The notes below the pieces were generated by a model, which made no database searches, had not been told where the DNA came from, and saw nothing but the letters and a program-made list of their open reading frames with translations. A program made the translations under genes and the position numbers. A stretch of DNA of 14,109 nucleotides, taken from an uncultured Ignavibacteriota bacterium. Lineage in GTDB: Bacteria > Bacteroidota > Ignavibacteria > Tepidaquicellales > Tepidaquicellaceae. How positions within the stretch are numbered: position 1 is the first letter of the stretch; each line of letters begins with the position of its first letter. The stretch is from assembly GCA_937983305.1 (NCBI GenBank), contig CALKAJ010000034.1, forward strand, positions 1 through 14,109. The letters run 5' to 3'. This document shows positions 1-7,800 of the stretch, one piece after another.

Positions 1-1725
1 TCCAAGCACATCATAAACCAAAAGTTTTACGAATGCTGACTTTGGTATATCAAATTTTATTTTCGTATTAGGATTAAAAGGGTTCGGATAGTTGTTATAT
101 AATCTAAACTTTTTGGGCATCTCATTCTTTTCCGAAATACCTGTCAAAATAGTAGTAAAATGTCGGACTGTTGACCATTGACTTGTTCCTGCAAAATTTG
201 TAGCACTTACACGCCAGTAATAGGTTGTGTTATTATTTAGTCCGTTTTCAGGTATTTGAAATTCTGTAATAACTATATTATTGCTGTCATAAACTGTACT
301 TGAGAATGATGAATCAGCAGAAACCTGCACGTTATAACTTTCAGCATATTGTGAAATTCCCCAATATAGTAATGGATTTATTACCTCTAATATTGCTCCG
401 TTTTGGGGTGAATACAATATTGGTATTGATGGAATCAGCTGTGGTTGTGAATATTTTATTGTGCAGTAATCGAATTGGGTTGTTGTTCCACTGCTATATC
501 CTGTAACATAAACATTTCTTGAACTATCAACCTCTATATCTGTAGCAATATCGGTGTTTAAAGGTCCCGAGTATCTCATCTCCCACGCTAAAACTCCTGA
601 ACTCGTATATTTTAGTGTTGCATAGTCTTTAAATGAGCTACTGCTCCAGCTTTCACCTGTCACATAAACATTGGCAAGACTATCAGAAGCAATTGCATAG
701 GGAACATCATACCCATTTCCCGGTCCGTTGTATCTTTTAACCCATTTTTCTACTCCTTCCGATGAATATTTTATAGTAAGGTAGTCGAAGCCCGTAGCGC
801 TGCCCTGGCTATACCCGGTAACAAAAACATTTCCTGAGTTATCAAGTACTATAGCACTTGGATAATCCGAACCAATTCCCCATTCTCCGTTATATCTTTG
901 TACCCATTGCTGAATGCCGTTTGAATTAAATTTCACTGTAGCATAATCCCAATCTTTCACATTGTCGAAACTCTCTCCCGTTATATATGCATTGCCATAA
1001 TTATCAACTGTAATTTTCTTACCATTGTCATTGCTGCTATCAGGACCATCGTATTCTGAAATCCACTTAAGTGAACCGGAAGAATTATATTTGATTAATA
1101 AAAAATTTGAAAGGTTACCTGCACTCTTAATGGTTTTACCTCCAATATAGACATTTGAAGAATCATCTATAGCTAAAGAATAGCCGAATGGATTCCCGAT
1201 TGGATCATCATATAAAGCCTGCCACAGCATATTTCCTTCAGGATCGTACTTGAAAGTCATCACAGCCACAGCGCCGGGTGCTTCACTCGTACCTGTCACA
1301 TAGATATTACCCGATTTGTCTAATGCAATATCATAGGCTCTGTCTGTTGACCTGTTTTGAATTTTAACCCATTGCTGAACACCGGATGAATTATATTTAA
1401 CCGTAACATAATCACTCGTACCCCATCCAGTTACATAAACATTCCCTGCCGCATCTGTAACAATATCAGATGCCTGGTGAAGTCCGTTTCCATTAGCGAC
1501 ATTACGGACCCATATCTGCACACCTGTTGAGCTGTACTTGGCAGTTGTAATTGAGTCTGGATTATATCCTGCAACATAAACATTACCGATTATATCAAAT
1601 GCAATTGCAACAGCTCTATCATTTGTCGTAGGCTCGTATCTAGTTACCCAATCCTCAGTTACCTGTGAAAATGATATTTCTGATAGAAGAAATACTAATA
1701 CAAATATTCTAATTAATCTATTCAT
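1..1725 (-). CDS. Secreted SBBP beta-propeller protein with Fn3 and T9SS sorting domain (3' end cut by window)
   Basis: The frame is open from the ATG at 1725-1723 to base 1 (575 codons) with no stop, so the C-terminus lies outside the window. Residues 1-21 form a signal peptide ending in SFSQ. Residues ~22-425 hold eight SBBP-type repeats with the signature GNVYVTG (variants GNVYVAG, GNIYVTG, SNVYIGG, GNAYITG, GNVFVTG), each followed by DYxTxKYxSSGxxxW, which predicts a beta-propeller. Residues ~428-520 are an Fn3-like domain (YYWRVSATNFAGTSQWS). From ~532 begins a T9SS type A sorting domain (LYNNYPNPFNP), cut at VYDVLG. The protein is expected to cross the outer membrane by T9SS and be surface-bound or released; its ligand is unknown. 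The ATG overlaps the stop of the preceding small gene (ATGAATAG), suggesting translational coupling. Confidence 0.9.
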   Translation of the reverse strand, partial: MNRLIRIFVLVFLLSEISFSQVTEDWVTRYEPTTNDRAVAIAFDIIGNVYVAGYNPDSITTAKYSSTGVQIWVRNVANGNGLHQASDIVTDAAGNVYVTGWGTSDYVTVKYNSSGVQQWVKIQNRSTDRAYDIALDKSGNIYVTGTSEAPGAVAVMTFKYDPEGNMLWQALYDDPIGNPFGYSLAIDDSSNVYIGGKTIKSAGNLSNFLLIKYNSSGSLKWISEYDGPDSSNDNGKKITVDNYGNAYITGESFDNVKDWDYATVKFNSNGIQQWVQRYNGEWGIGSDYPSAIVLDNSGNVFVTGYSQGSATGFDYLTIKYSSEGVEKWVKRYNGPGNGYDVPYAIASDSLANVYVTGESWSSSSFKDYATLKYTSSGVLAWEMRYSGPLNTDIATDIEVDSSRNVYVTGYSSGTTTQFDYCTIKYSQPQLIPSIPILYSPQNGAILEVINPLLYWGISQYAESYNVQVSADSSFSSTVYDSNNIVITEFQIPENGLNNNTTYYWRVSATNFAGTSQWSTVRHFTTILTGISEKNEMPKKFRLYNNYPNPFNPNTKIKFDIPKSAFVKLLVYDVLG

Positions 1726-1978
1726 TTCCTGTAATGTTATTTAATGTTCCAATAATATGACTATAAGAACATATATTTTTGTGAACTTTAGCTTTAAAAT
1801 ATATCTTATGTTTAAAATTCAAATCCCGCCACTTTTCTTGCTCCCCTGATGACCAGTATATTATTACACCAAACTGTGGAAAATATTTTAAGAATGTTAT
1901 AAGTGCATTTCCCGTTTCGCTAAGCGTATAAAAATTCCGGACTTCTGAATCATATGGATAAGTAAATAATTTCTTCAT
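1718..1978 (-). CDS. Hypothetical protein, 86 aa
   Basis: I do not recognise this protein. It begins MKKLFTYPYDSEV and is rich in aromatic residues (F, Y, W), with no signal peptide and no clear membrane span. Its start overlaps the stop of the upstream small frame by 4 bp (ATGA), and its own stop overlaps the start of the SBBP gene by 8 bp (ATGAATAG). These two overlaps are the main support that it is a real coupled gene and not a chance frame. It may act with the secreted propeller protein, but the sequence gives no function. A chance ORF in AT-rich DNA remains possible. Confidence 0.55.
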   Translation of the reverse strand: MKKLFTYPYDSEVRNFYTLSETGNALITFLKYFPQFGVIIYWSSGEQEKWRDLNFKHKIYFKAKVHKNICSYSHIIGTLNNITGNE

Positions 1979-2175
1979 ATTTTTAAAAGTTTATTTTTCT
2001 TTCCGTTTCTTATTTTGCTTTTTCTGTTTGATAATCTCGTTCCTCCCAGCAATGTTACTTCTTCTGCATCTACTCCGAATTTGCTCACACAACCAGATAA
2101 AATCCGAGAATACATCTCTGTTAACTTTTTTTCCTCTTGCTTAACAATAAATGCTTTTTCATCTGCGGTTTTCAA
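1975..2175 (-). CDS. Hypothetical small protein, about 66 aa, uncertain start
   Basis: I do not recognise this protein. The composition looks protein-like: an amphipathic, charged helical N-half (ADEKAFIVKQEEKKLTEMY), a middle part FGVDAEEVTLLGG and a lysine/arginine-rich tail. The listed start is TTG at 2175-2173. The frame stays open upstream to a stop at about 2226-2224 but has no ATG there. An ATG at 2208-2206 in another frame encodes only MHKDER before a stop, and its 5' side has an AGGAG-like sequence at about 2225-2221. Either TTG is used, or a frameshift (natural or sequencing) separates that ATG from this frame. The stop overlaps the next start (ATGA). It contains a single Cys and no signal peptide. 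Confidence 0.5.
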   Translation of the reverse strand: MKTADEKAFIVKQEEKKLTEMYSRILSGCVSKFGVDAEEVTLLGGTRLSNRKSKIRNGKKNKLLKI

Positions 2176-2201
2176 TGATTCATTGTAATTATCGTTCGTC
2201 T

Positions 2202-2360
2202 TTATGCATTTTTTATTTGCTCCTTAAATACCTCGCTTGTCAATGGAAATGTCATACCGCCATAATCAATAAATTCTTTATAAAATTCATCAACTGTCTT
2301 CATCCCTTTTAACCTTACTTCCGCCATTGTTACTATTGTTCCGGGTTTTCTCCTTTTCAT
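2202..2360 (-). CDS. Hypothetical small protein, 52 aa, first gene of the SBBP operon
   Basis: This short frame starts MKRRKPGTIVTMAEVRLKG and ends EVFKEQIKNA. It has a basic N-terminus, then an acidic/aromatic stretch (TVDEFYKEFIDYGGM), with no Cys, signal peptide or membrane span. I do not recognise it. It is the first frame after the predicted promoter at 2442-2435, and its stop lies 26 bp before the TTG start of the next frame. Its ATGCATAA end also contains the ATG of the short MHKDER frame. The length is below usual gene-caller thresholds, so automated annotation may have missed it. A coding assignment rests on order, packing and plausible composition only. Confidence 0.45.
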   Translation of the reverse strand: MKRRKPGTIVTMAEVRLKGMKTVDEFYKEFIDYGGMTFPLTSEVFKEQIKNA

Positions 2361-2434
2361 ATGCTTCTATGCTTTTTTAAATATTTTTTTTAATTCCTGA
2401 TATGCAAATTTAAAATAGATTCACATCTTTTTTA

Positions 2435-2465
2435 CAAAATTATATAGATTAATTGCTTACCTCAA
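2435..2465 (-). promoter_or_regulatory. Predicted Bacteroidota-type promoter of the small-ORF/SBBP operon
   Basis: On the minus strand an exact TAnnTTTG -7 element (TAATTTTG) lies at 2442-2435, with TTG at 2465-2463, leaving 20 nt between them. This fits the Bacteroidota sigma-A pattern (TTG or TTTG about 20 nt before TAnnTTTG). Transcription would begin near 2429, giving a leader of about 70 nt before the ATG at 2360. The paired direct repeats lie just upstream, in the activator position. Confidence 0.5.
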
Positions 2466-2487
2466 TATATAATTAGTAAAAGTATGT

Positions 2488-2522
2488 TTTGATTGAGTGA
2501 AACACAGGTTTGGTTGAGTGAA
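2488..2522 (-). promoter_or_regulatory. Paired 14-bp direct repeats, 21-bp period: candidate LytTR binding site
   Basis: On the plus strand TTTGATTGAGTGAA (2488-2501) and TTTGGTTGAGTGAA (2509-2522) match at 13 of 14 positions and repeat with a period of exactly 21 bp, two helical turns. LytTR domains (AgrA, AlgR, ComE types) bind two short direct repeats about 21-22 bp apart. The site sits 23 bp upstream of the predicted TTG element and downstream of an orphan LytTR regulator gene, so it is a good candidate target for that regulator. Confidence 0.6.
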
Positions 2523-2693
2523 TTATCTTAATAATTTTTTTATTCTTGGCAGCCTTTGAATGATCTTCTCTACATATTAAGAAAAAACGATAGATATAGC
2601 TTGATAGATAAAGGAATACAAAAGAATTATGGAAGCAAAAAAGCATTGCTATAAAAATACGGCAGTATGGATAATCTAATTAGTTACATTTAG

Positions 2694-2722
2694 AACAAAA
2701 ATAAAATACTATAGTATTTTAT
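2694..2722 (-). terminator. Probable rho-independent terminator of the LytTR gene
   Basis: Bases 2701-2722 are a perfect 22-bp palindrome (ATAAAATACTA followed by its complement). On the minus strand it is followed directly by TTTTGTT. It starts 15 bp after the stop codon of the response regulator. The stem is very AT-rich, so an operator function is an alternative. Confidence 0.5.
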
Positions 2723-2737
2723 CCGTTCTATATATTA

Positions 2738-3472
2738 TTAAACTAATTTGGTATGATTACGTATTTTCTCCAATAAATCGGTTTTCTTAGCTTTTGATAT
2801 TGTTACTTTACTCCCATCTTTCATAACTGCATATCCACCATCACAGGAAAAATAATTCGTAATGAAATCAATATTTAAAATATCCGATTTGTGAACTCTT
2901 AAGAAGCAGTCTTCTGGAAGTAACTCTTCAAATTCTTTTAATGTTTTTGAGGCTGTTATTGATTTGTTATCACAAAAATGTATTTTTGTGTAATTATTAT
3001 CAGCTTCTAATCTTGTTATACACTTCACATCTAAAATATGAAAGCCCTGAAAATGAGGGATTAAAAGTTTATCGTGGATTGTATTATTTGTTTTTTCTGA
3101 ATTTATGTTCTTATACGAATGTAGTTTTTTCACTGCATTCTGTAATTCAATTATGCTTATAGGTTTTAATAAATAATCAATAGCATTAATTTTTATTGCT
3201 TGTACTCCATATTCGCAATGTGCTGATACTATCACTAACATAAAGTTAATTTCTTCCAAACTATTCAGTAATTCAAATCCATTAACTTTTGGCATATTAA
3301 TATCTAGAAAAACAATTTCTGGTGTTTTCTTTAAAATTAATTCTTTTCCTTCCGATGCAGACGAAGCTGTTCCTACCAATAAAATTTCGGGGCAATATTT
3401 ATTTAAGAGTATAGATAAATTCTGCCTGCCGTGATATTCATCATCGATAATAATTGCACTTAGAATTTTCAT
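2738..3472 (-). CDS. LytTR family response regulator (REC-LytTR), orphan
   Basis: The receiver domain occupies residues 1-~120: acidic pair DD at 10-11, phospho-acceptor Asp57 in FLDINMP, and Lys103 in LLKPI; the switch residue is Ser (VIVSAH). The LytTR DNA-binding domain covers ~139-240 (ITRLEADNNYTKIHF, then FLRVHKSDILNIDFI). It should activate transcription as a phosphorylated dimer on paired direct repeats. I chose the ATG at 3472 (MKILSAIIIDDE) because it gives the usual receiver N-terminus of 244 aa; an in-frame ATG at 3517 adds 15 residues that do not look like part of the fold. LytTR regulators usually pair with a LytS/YehU-type kinase, but none is within this window. The gene is bounded by a repeat-rich intergenic region upstream and a terminator downstream, and the 21-bp-period repeats 200 bp downstream are a likely target. 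Confidence 0.93.
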   Translation of the reverse strand: MKILSAIIIDDEYHGRQNLSILLNKYCPEILLVGTASSASEGKELILKKTPEIVFLDINMPKVNGFELLNSLEEINFMLVIVSAHCEYGVQAIKINAIDYLLKPISIIELQNAVKKLHSYKNINSEKTNNTIHDKLLIPHFQGFHILDVKCITRLEADNNYTKIHFCDNKSITASKTLKEFEELLPEDCFLRVHKSDILNIDFITNYFSCDGGYAVMKDGSKVTISKAKKTDLLEKIRNHTKLV

Positions 3473-3605
3473 TCCCTTACTGATTATATTAACCGGAATA
3501 TAATAATTCATACTCAAAAAATCAATATATCTTTCTATTATTTCTACAGAATTTGATTTTTTCTCTGGTTCTCGCTCTTACTTTACAAACTTGATAAACT
3601 TTCCC

Positions 3606-3650
3606 GCTCTTCTTATTCTTATTTCTTAATTCTTAATTTTTAATTGTTCT
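3606..3650. repeat. 45-bp intergenic module, copy 1
   Basis: This AT-rich block beginning GCTCTTCTTATTCTT is identical over all 45 bases to 10532-10576. It is preceded here by a 21-bp module (3568-3588, GTTCTCGCTCTTACTTTAC plus AA) that follows the 45-bp module in the other copy. Confidence 0.85.
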
Positions 3651-3671
3651 TGTCATTCCCCCTCTCTCTGT

Positions 3672-3723
3672 CATTCCGGCGTAGGTGAGTCTTTTCCATC
3701 CCGGCTTGTCGGGACCGGAATCC
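3672..3723. repeat. ATTCCGGC hairpin element interrupted by a 29-bp insertion
   Basis: The flanks CATTCCGGCGTAGG and CCGGAATCC match the intact palindromic element at 13980-13999. Between them sit 29 bp (3686-3714) that contain their own small inverted repeat, TCCCG-GCTTGT-CGGGA. Removing these 29 bases restores the intact element exactly. Confidence 0.75.
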
Positions 3724-3733
3724 AGCTTCTTCT

Positions 3734-3759
3734 GATTCCTAAGCTCCAGCTTAGGAATC
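3734..3759. repeat. Perfect palindromic REP-like element
   Basis: Two 12-bp arms (GATTCCTAAGCT and its exact complement) flank a 2-base CC loop. A near-identical copy lies at 10504-10529, and a half-element forms the 27-bp tandem array at the right end of the window. Confidence 0.85.
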
Positions 3760-3848
3760 CCGCTCTTCTTATTTATAATTTATAACTTATAATTTCTAAT
3801 TGCTCTTTCTCTATCCGCTCTTATCAATTTAATCATTTTTTCCCTTAA

Positions 3849-3907
3849 AACTTTTGAGAGAGTTCTTATAATATTTTCCTCAATAAGAACTCTCTTTCTC
3901 AAAAGTT
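3849..3907 (-). terminator. Long inverted repeat, possible terminator of the secreted-protein operon
   Basis: The plus-strand left arm begins AACTTTTGAG and continues AGAGTTCTTAT; the right arm (3883-3907) is its complement except for 4 extra bases that would bulge. The stem is about 21 bp with a loop of about 12. On the minus strand it lies ~95 bp after the last gene of the secreted operon and is followed by a short T run before AAGGG. It could equally be a bidirectional terminator or an RNA-stabilising hairpin. Confidence 0.45.
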
Positions 3908-4001
3908 ACCTGGTCTTACTTGCTCTTTATTTTTTCATTCTCCATTAACCGTGAATTCGAAGAATATTTTTTCCGCTTTATTTTTTACTTTTTGAATGTT
4001 T

Positions 4002-4838
4002 CTATTTTAATAATATCATCCTGTTTACTTTGTAGAAGTCACCTGAACGGAATGTGCAGATATATACTCCGGAACTTAATGCCTGTGCATTCCAATGATA
4101 TTCATACCTGCCTGCTTCAAGTCTTCCATTTACTAACTCCGTTACCATCTTTCCGGTTATGTCAAAAATAAATATCTCTACTTCGCTATCCCTCGGTACA
4201 TCAAATTGTATTGTTGTTGTTGGATTAAATGGATTCGGGTAGTTCTGATATAAATTGTATTCAGTTGGTATATTTTCAGTAATATTAAAATTTCCCGTTA
4301 TTACCGGATTCACAGTTGAAAAGGTTGTCCCGTGTACAAGTGATACCAAACTGTCAAATACTACTGTAGATGTTGATGCCGGGGGAACCCTGAATTCCAT
4401 CTGTGTGTTCGTTACTGTTCCGTTTATTATCCATCGAATTGTACCGATTGTATATGTCCCGGGTGTAAATTTGTAAAATCCGCTCGTGTTGAATGTTAAT
4501 ATATTTAACGATATTGCTGTCCCGGATAGTATTGAAGTGGTCGTCATTGTCTGATATCCGTTTGCTCCGCTTATATTTGTATTCGGATTTAGTACAGGGT
4601 TATCTGCTTTCGCGGTTAAAGAATTCAATGGCGTGCCTGTGAAATTTACCCTGATGTTTGAACTGCCTACTCTCCAGGATTGGCCTGATGGTATGGTAGC
4701 TGTTAAATCGTATAGAAAGTAGCCGCTTGTAACTCGTGGATTTACTAAATTAAATGTTACCTTTGTTTGACTCATTGAGTCTCTTGAAATTAATCCTGCT
4801 AATAACATTGCGATTATTAAGATTTGTGTTTTTTTCAT
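4002..4838 (-). CDS. Secreted beta-sandwich-like protein with T9SS sorting domain, 278 aa
   Basis: Residues 1-23 are a signal peptide (MKKTQILIIAMLLAG...SMSQ). Residues ~24-175 form a beta-rich domain (KVTFNLVNPRVTSGYFLYDLTAT, SWRVGSSNIRVNF, GTAISLNILTF) that recalls cohesin-like or carbohydrate-binding sandwich domains of T9SS cargo; I cannot assign it to a family. Residues ~190-278 are a complete T9SS type A sorting domain (YNLYQNYPNPFNPTTTIQF, then SSGVYICTFRSGDFYKVNRMILLK). T9SS translocates such proteins across the outer membrane and usually removes the domain. The gene begins 28 bp after the stop of the dockerin-bearing gene, so the two are probably co-transcribed. If the N-terminal domain is cohesin-like, it could hold the neighbour at the surface; this is speculation. 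Confidence 0.88.
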   Translation of the reverse strand: MKKTQILIIAMLLAGLISRDSMSQTKVTFNLVNPRVTSGYFLYDLTATIPSGQSWRVGSSNIRVNFTGTPLNSLTAKADNPVLNPNTNISGANGYQTMTTTSILSGTAISLNILTFNTSGFYKFTPGTYTIGTIRWIINGTVTNTQMEFRVPPASTSTVVFDSLVSLVHGTTFSTVNPVITGNFNITENIPTEYNLYQNYPNPFNPTTTIQFDVPRDSEVEIFIFDITGKMVTELVNGRLEAGRYEYHWNAQALSSGVYICTFRSGDFYKVNRMILLK

Positions 4839-4866
4839 TTTGAATGAATATTTTTAACTTTTTGAA

Positions 4867-7800
4867 TTATTTTTTATTTAATTTTTCGTTCGATTCTTTG
4901 TTTTCTTTTCCTATTTCTTTTTCGAGTTTAATCTTCATTTCATTTATCATCTCCTGTCGTCTCTCTGCGCTTCTTTCTGTCGCCTTTAATGATGGTACCG
5001 CTTTTGTTAATCCAAAGTCGCTTACAAATATTAATACGTCAAATCCATCTACCGCTTCGTCTCCGTTAAAATCACATCTGTAGTATCCGGTTCCTCCGTA
5101 TTCGCCTACAAATATCAATACGTCAAATCCATCTACCGCTCCATCCTGATTTGCATCACCTGCAAATAAGACCCACTCACTGCCTGTCTGTTTCATATTG
5201 TCTCCGTATGCTTGTGTGGATGCCGTTGTGAAGTCGTAACTCTTTGTTATATTTGTTACCATTGCCTGTGGAAGTTTACTCCACGTCTCAAGATGATTTC
5301 TGTGCTTTACTATTATGTAATAATTTCCGTTTGGTGCTTTCGTGAAGTTAATTGCCGCTGTCCCTGCTGTTGATAATTCAACTTGCGCACTATCTACTGC
5401 TATATATGGTGAAGTTGAATTTGCAAGATATACTCTTACCGTATCTTGGATATGTGTTGTTCCATTCCAGAATCCTTCAAGATATACTTTTAAATTTACC
5501 GGCAGATTTTGAGATGTTGTAAAATTCCATTTCGTTGACCAGCTTCCTGTTCCACTCGTATTTGTCGCATTCACTCTCCAATAATACTTTGTCAGCCCCG
5601 TAAGTTTCCCGGTCGGTACAGTTAATGATGTTCCAATTACTCCGCTCGTATCCCAGCTTGTTGTCGTGAAATTACTGTCAACTGAAATTGCCAAATTGTA
5701 ACTCGTTGCACTTGTAACTCCTTCCCATATAAGTGAAGGTGTGATAGATTCGCCTGTTGTGTTGTTCACCGGTGATGTCAGTATTGGGGCTGATGGTATT
5801 GGTAACATGGTTGTGAAGTTCCATACTGAACTGAAATTTCCCCAGCCTGTTTGATTCTTTGCTTTTACTTTCCAGTAATATTTCGTGGCGTTTGCTAATC
5901 CCGATACTGCTTTTATCGTATCTGTTATTGTTGAATCGTTTAATATTATATTTGTAAATCCTGTGTCTGTTGATATTATTAATTTATATCCCGTTGCGGT
6001 TGCTGTTTCATTCCATTTCATACTCAGATTTAATGAATTTCCGGTGGAATTGTTTTCGGGACTTATTAATAATGGCTCTAATGGTACCGGTATCCCGCCT
6101 ATATATTCATATGCTCCAACTGTTGGTAATGTTATGCTCCTCGGATTATTATCATAGTCATCTGTAATAATTATTGGTTCGTTAATTGGTAATGCTCCGT
6201 TTTTGCATAAACTTGGATTGGCGTTTAAGTGAAAATTGTATGGCTGTGATGATATATTTACAAATGGCGGTGACTCTGTAAATGATACTATGTCTCTTGG
6301 AGCTACTCTTATCTTGTATGCCTCAATTGTCTCGTCTGAATTAGTTCCGTCATAAAATATTACTTTGTTTGCTCCCGGTGTCCCTGCATAAAAACAGTTG
6401 TTGTCTGATATTGCTATGTTATTGAGGTCGGTTGAGGCACTCCTTCTAAATACAACTGTCTTTCCTGTTCCGGTTGGTGTTGATAAATTTACAAGAATAT
6501 TATTTCGCATATCAAGTGCCGCTGTTGTCACGGTTGTGTTCTGTGTATGATATATACAACTGCTCCAGAAGTCTGCCGCTGCGGATATTGCATTTAAATA
6601 TATTGTATTATAATATACACCTATTGTCGAACTCGCTGTTGTTGAACTGATACTTATTCCTCGTATTGCATCGTTTGCACCGGAATATCCTGAATTTATT
6701 CCACATATTATATTGTTATATATTCGTGTTGCAATTCCTCCTGCTATATTAATTCCATATACTGTTGTTGTTGATGTGTTCCCTGTTATTATTCCGTCTA
6801 TCCTGTTTCCGTATATATTTTTGGTCGTTCCGGTTCCTCCGTTTATGGCTACAATCCCGCCTCCGATTCCTTCCGTTTTCGTTATATTTCCTATTGTATT
6901 TCCGTATATATTCATGTTTGCAGGTGAAGTTACATTTATAATATTACTCGTTCCTGTCGCCGCTCCTATCGTCAATCCTGATATTGTATTGTCGTATATA
7001 TTCAAATTTGCTGGAGAACCTAAACTGAATATTGACGGTGATACTGTACTTAGAATTGTATTGTTTTGCACTGTGTTCGAATATACATTTAGTGTTATAC
7101 TTGATACTCCATTTGTTATTGCACTAAATGCTCCTGTGCTGGAATGTGAACAGTTTTCAAATGTGTTATGGTGTATGTTTATCGTACTCGTTGCATCACC
7201 GGAATTACCGTAAATACAATACATATATCTGGTATTTCCCGATAAGCTCGTTAAACTTATTGTGTTATAACTTACTGTAATATTTGTTCCCTTTGCAGTT
7301 GTTAACATTATTCCGCTTGCAAATGATACAAATCCGCTGCCGCCGCTTGCCATATTGTCCAAATTGTTGTGCGATATCACTACATTATTTCCGTATGTCG
7401 TGTATATTCCAAATACTGTACCTGCTATGCTGCTGCCTCCAAAATTCTGTAGGGTATTCCCTTCTCCTTCGCTTCCTATTGTGATGTTTTGATCGTAAAA
7501 TTCATATGGCGAAACTGTATGGTTATATCCTGTTTGCCCAATTCCGCAAAATGAGTTTTGTATGGTATTTCCTGTGACTGCTATATTCTCATGCCTGCCG
7601 CCTGTTGTTGTTACTGCTACTCCGTTTGATGAACTTACACTTGAAGTGATTATGTTATTCGATATTAATATTCCAAAACTATATCTGTTGTTTGTTCCTT
7701 TGTTTAGTGTAATTGTACAGTTTTTAATATTTATATTTTTACAGCCATTTGTTCCATCTGCTTTTCGTATGTAATATCCGAATTCTATTCCATCACTGCT

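Larger units (their letters stand above)
2361..2737. other. Intergenic region between the LytTR gene and the small-ORF operon
   Basis: No gene longer than 17 codons is credible here. Reading on the minus strand, the region holds a palindromic terminator just after the regulator gene, an AT-rich stretch (about 2523-2690) in which I see no clear structure, the paired direct repeats, the predicted promoter and an AT-rich leader of about 70 nt. Confidence 0.7.
3518..4001. other. Repeat-rich intergenic region
   Basis: No credible gene is present. The region holds, left to right, a 21-bp module (3568-3588), a 45-bp module (3606-3650), a split ATTCCGGC hairpin element (3672-3723), a perfect 12-bp-arm hairpin (3734-3759), AT-rich sequence of the type TTTATAATTTATAACTT, and a long inverted repeat (3849-3907) downstream of the secreted-protein operon. 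Confidence 0.8.

Noticed and set aside
2546..2565. Possible sigma-54 -24 element (TTGGCAG)
   Set aside because: No GC at the proper -12 position follows; no other -24/-12 pair was found by eye on either strand.
2629..2679. Sixteen-residue plus-strand frame starting MEAKKHCYK
   Set aside because: Too short, no promoter or ribosome site seen, and no support from neighbours.
3473..3517. 15-residue N-terminal extension of the LytTR regulator
   Set aside because: MSMNYYIPVNIISKG does not look like the receiver fold; the internal ATG gives the typical start MKILSAIIIDDE.
3904..3909. Single GTTACC resembling an operator half-site
   Set aside because: No partner GGTAAC at 9-base spacing; six bases occur by chance.
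6713..7213. 166-codon plus-strand open frame, hydrophobic
   Set aside because: Antisense to the repetitive beta-helix coding region; its Ile/Val/Pro-rich composition reflects the complement of NTI-type repeats.
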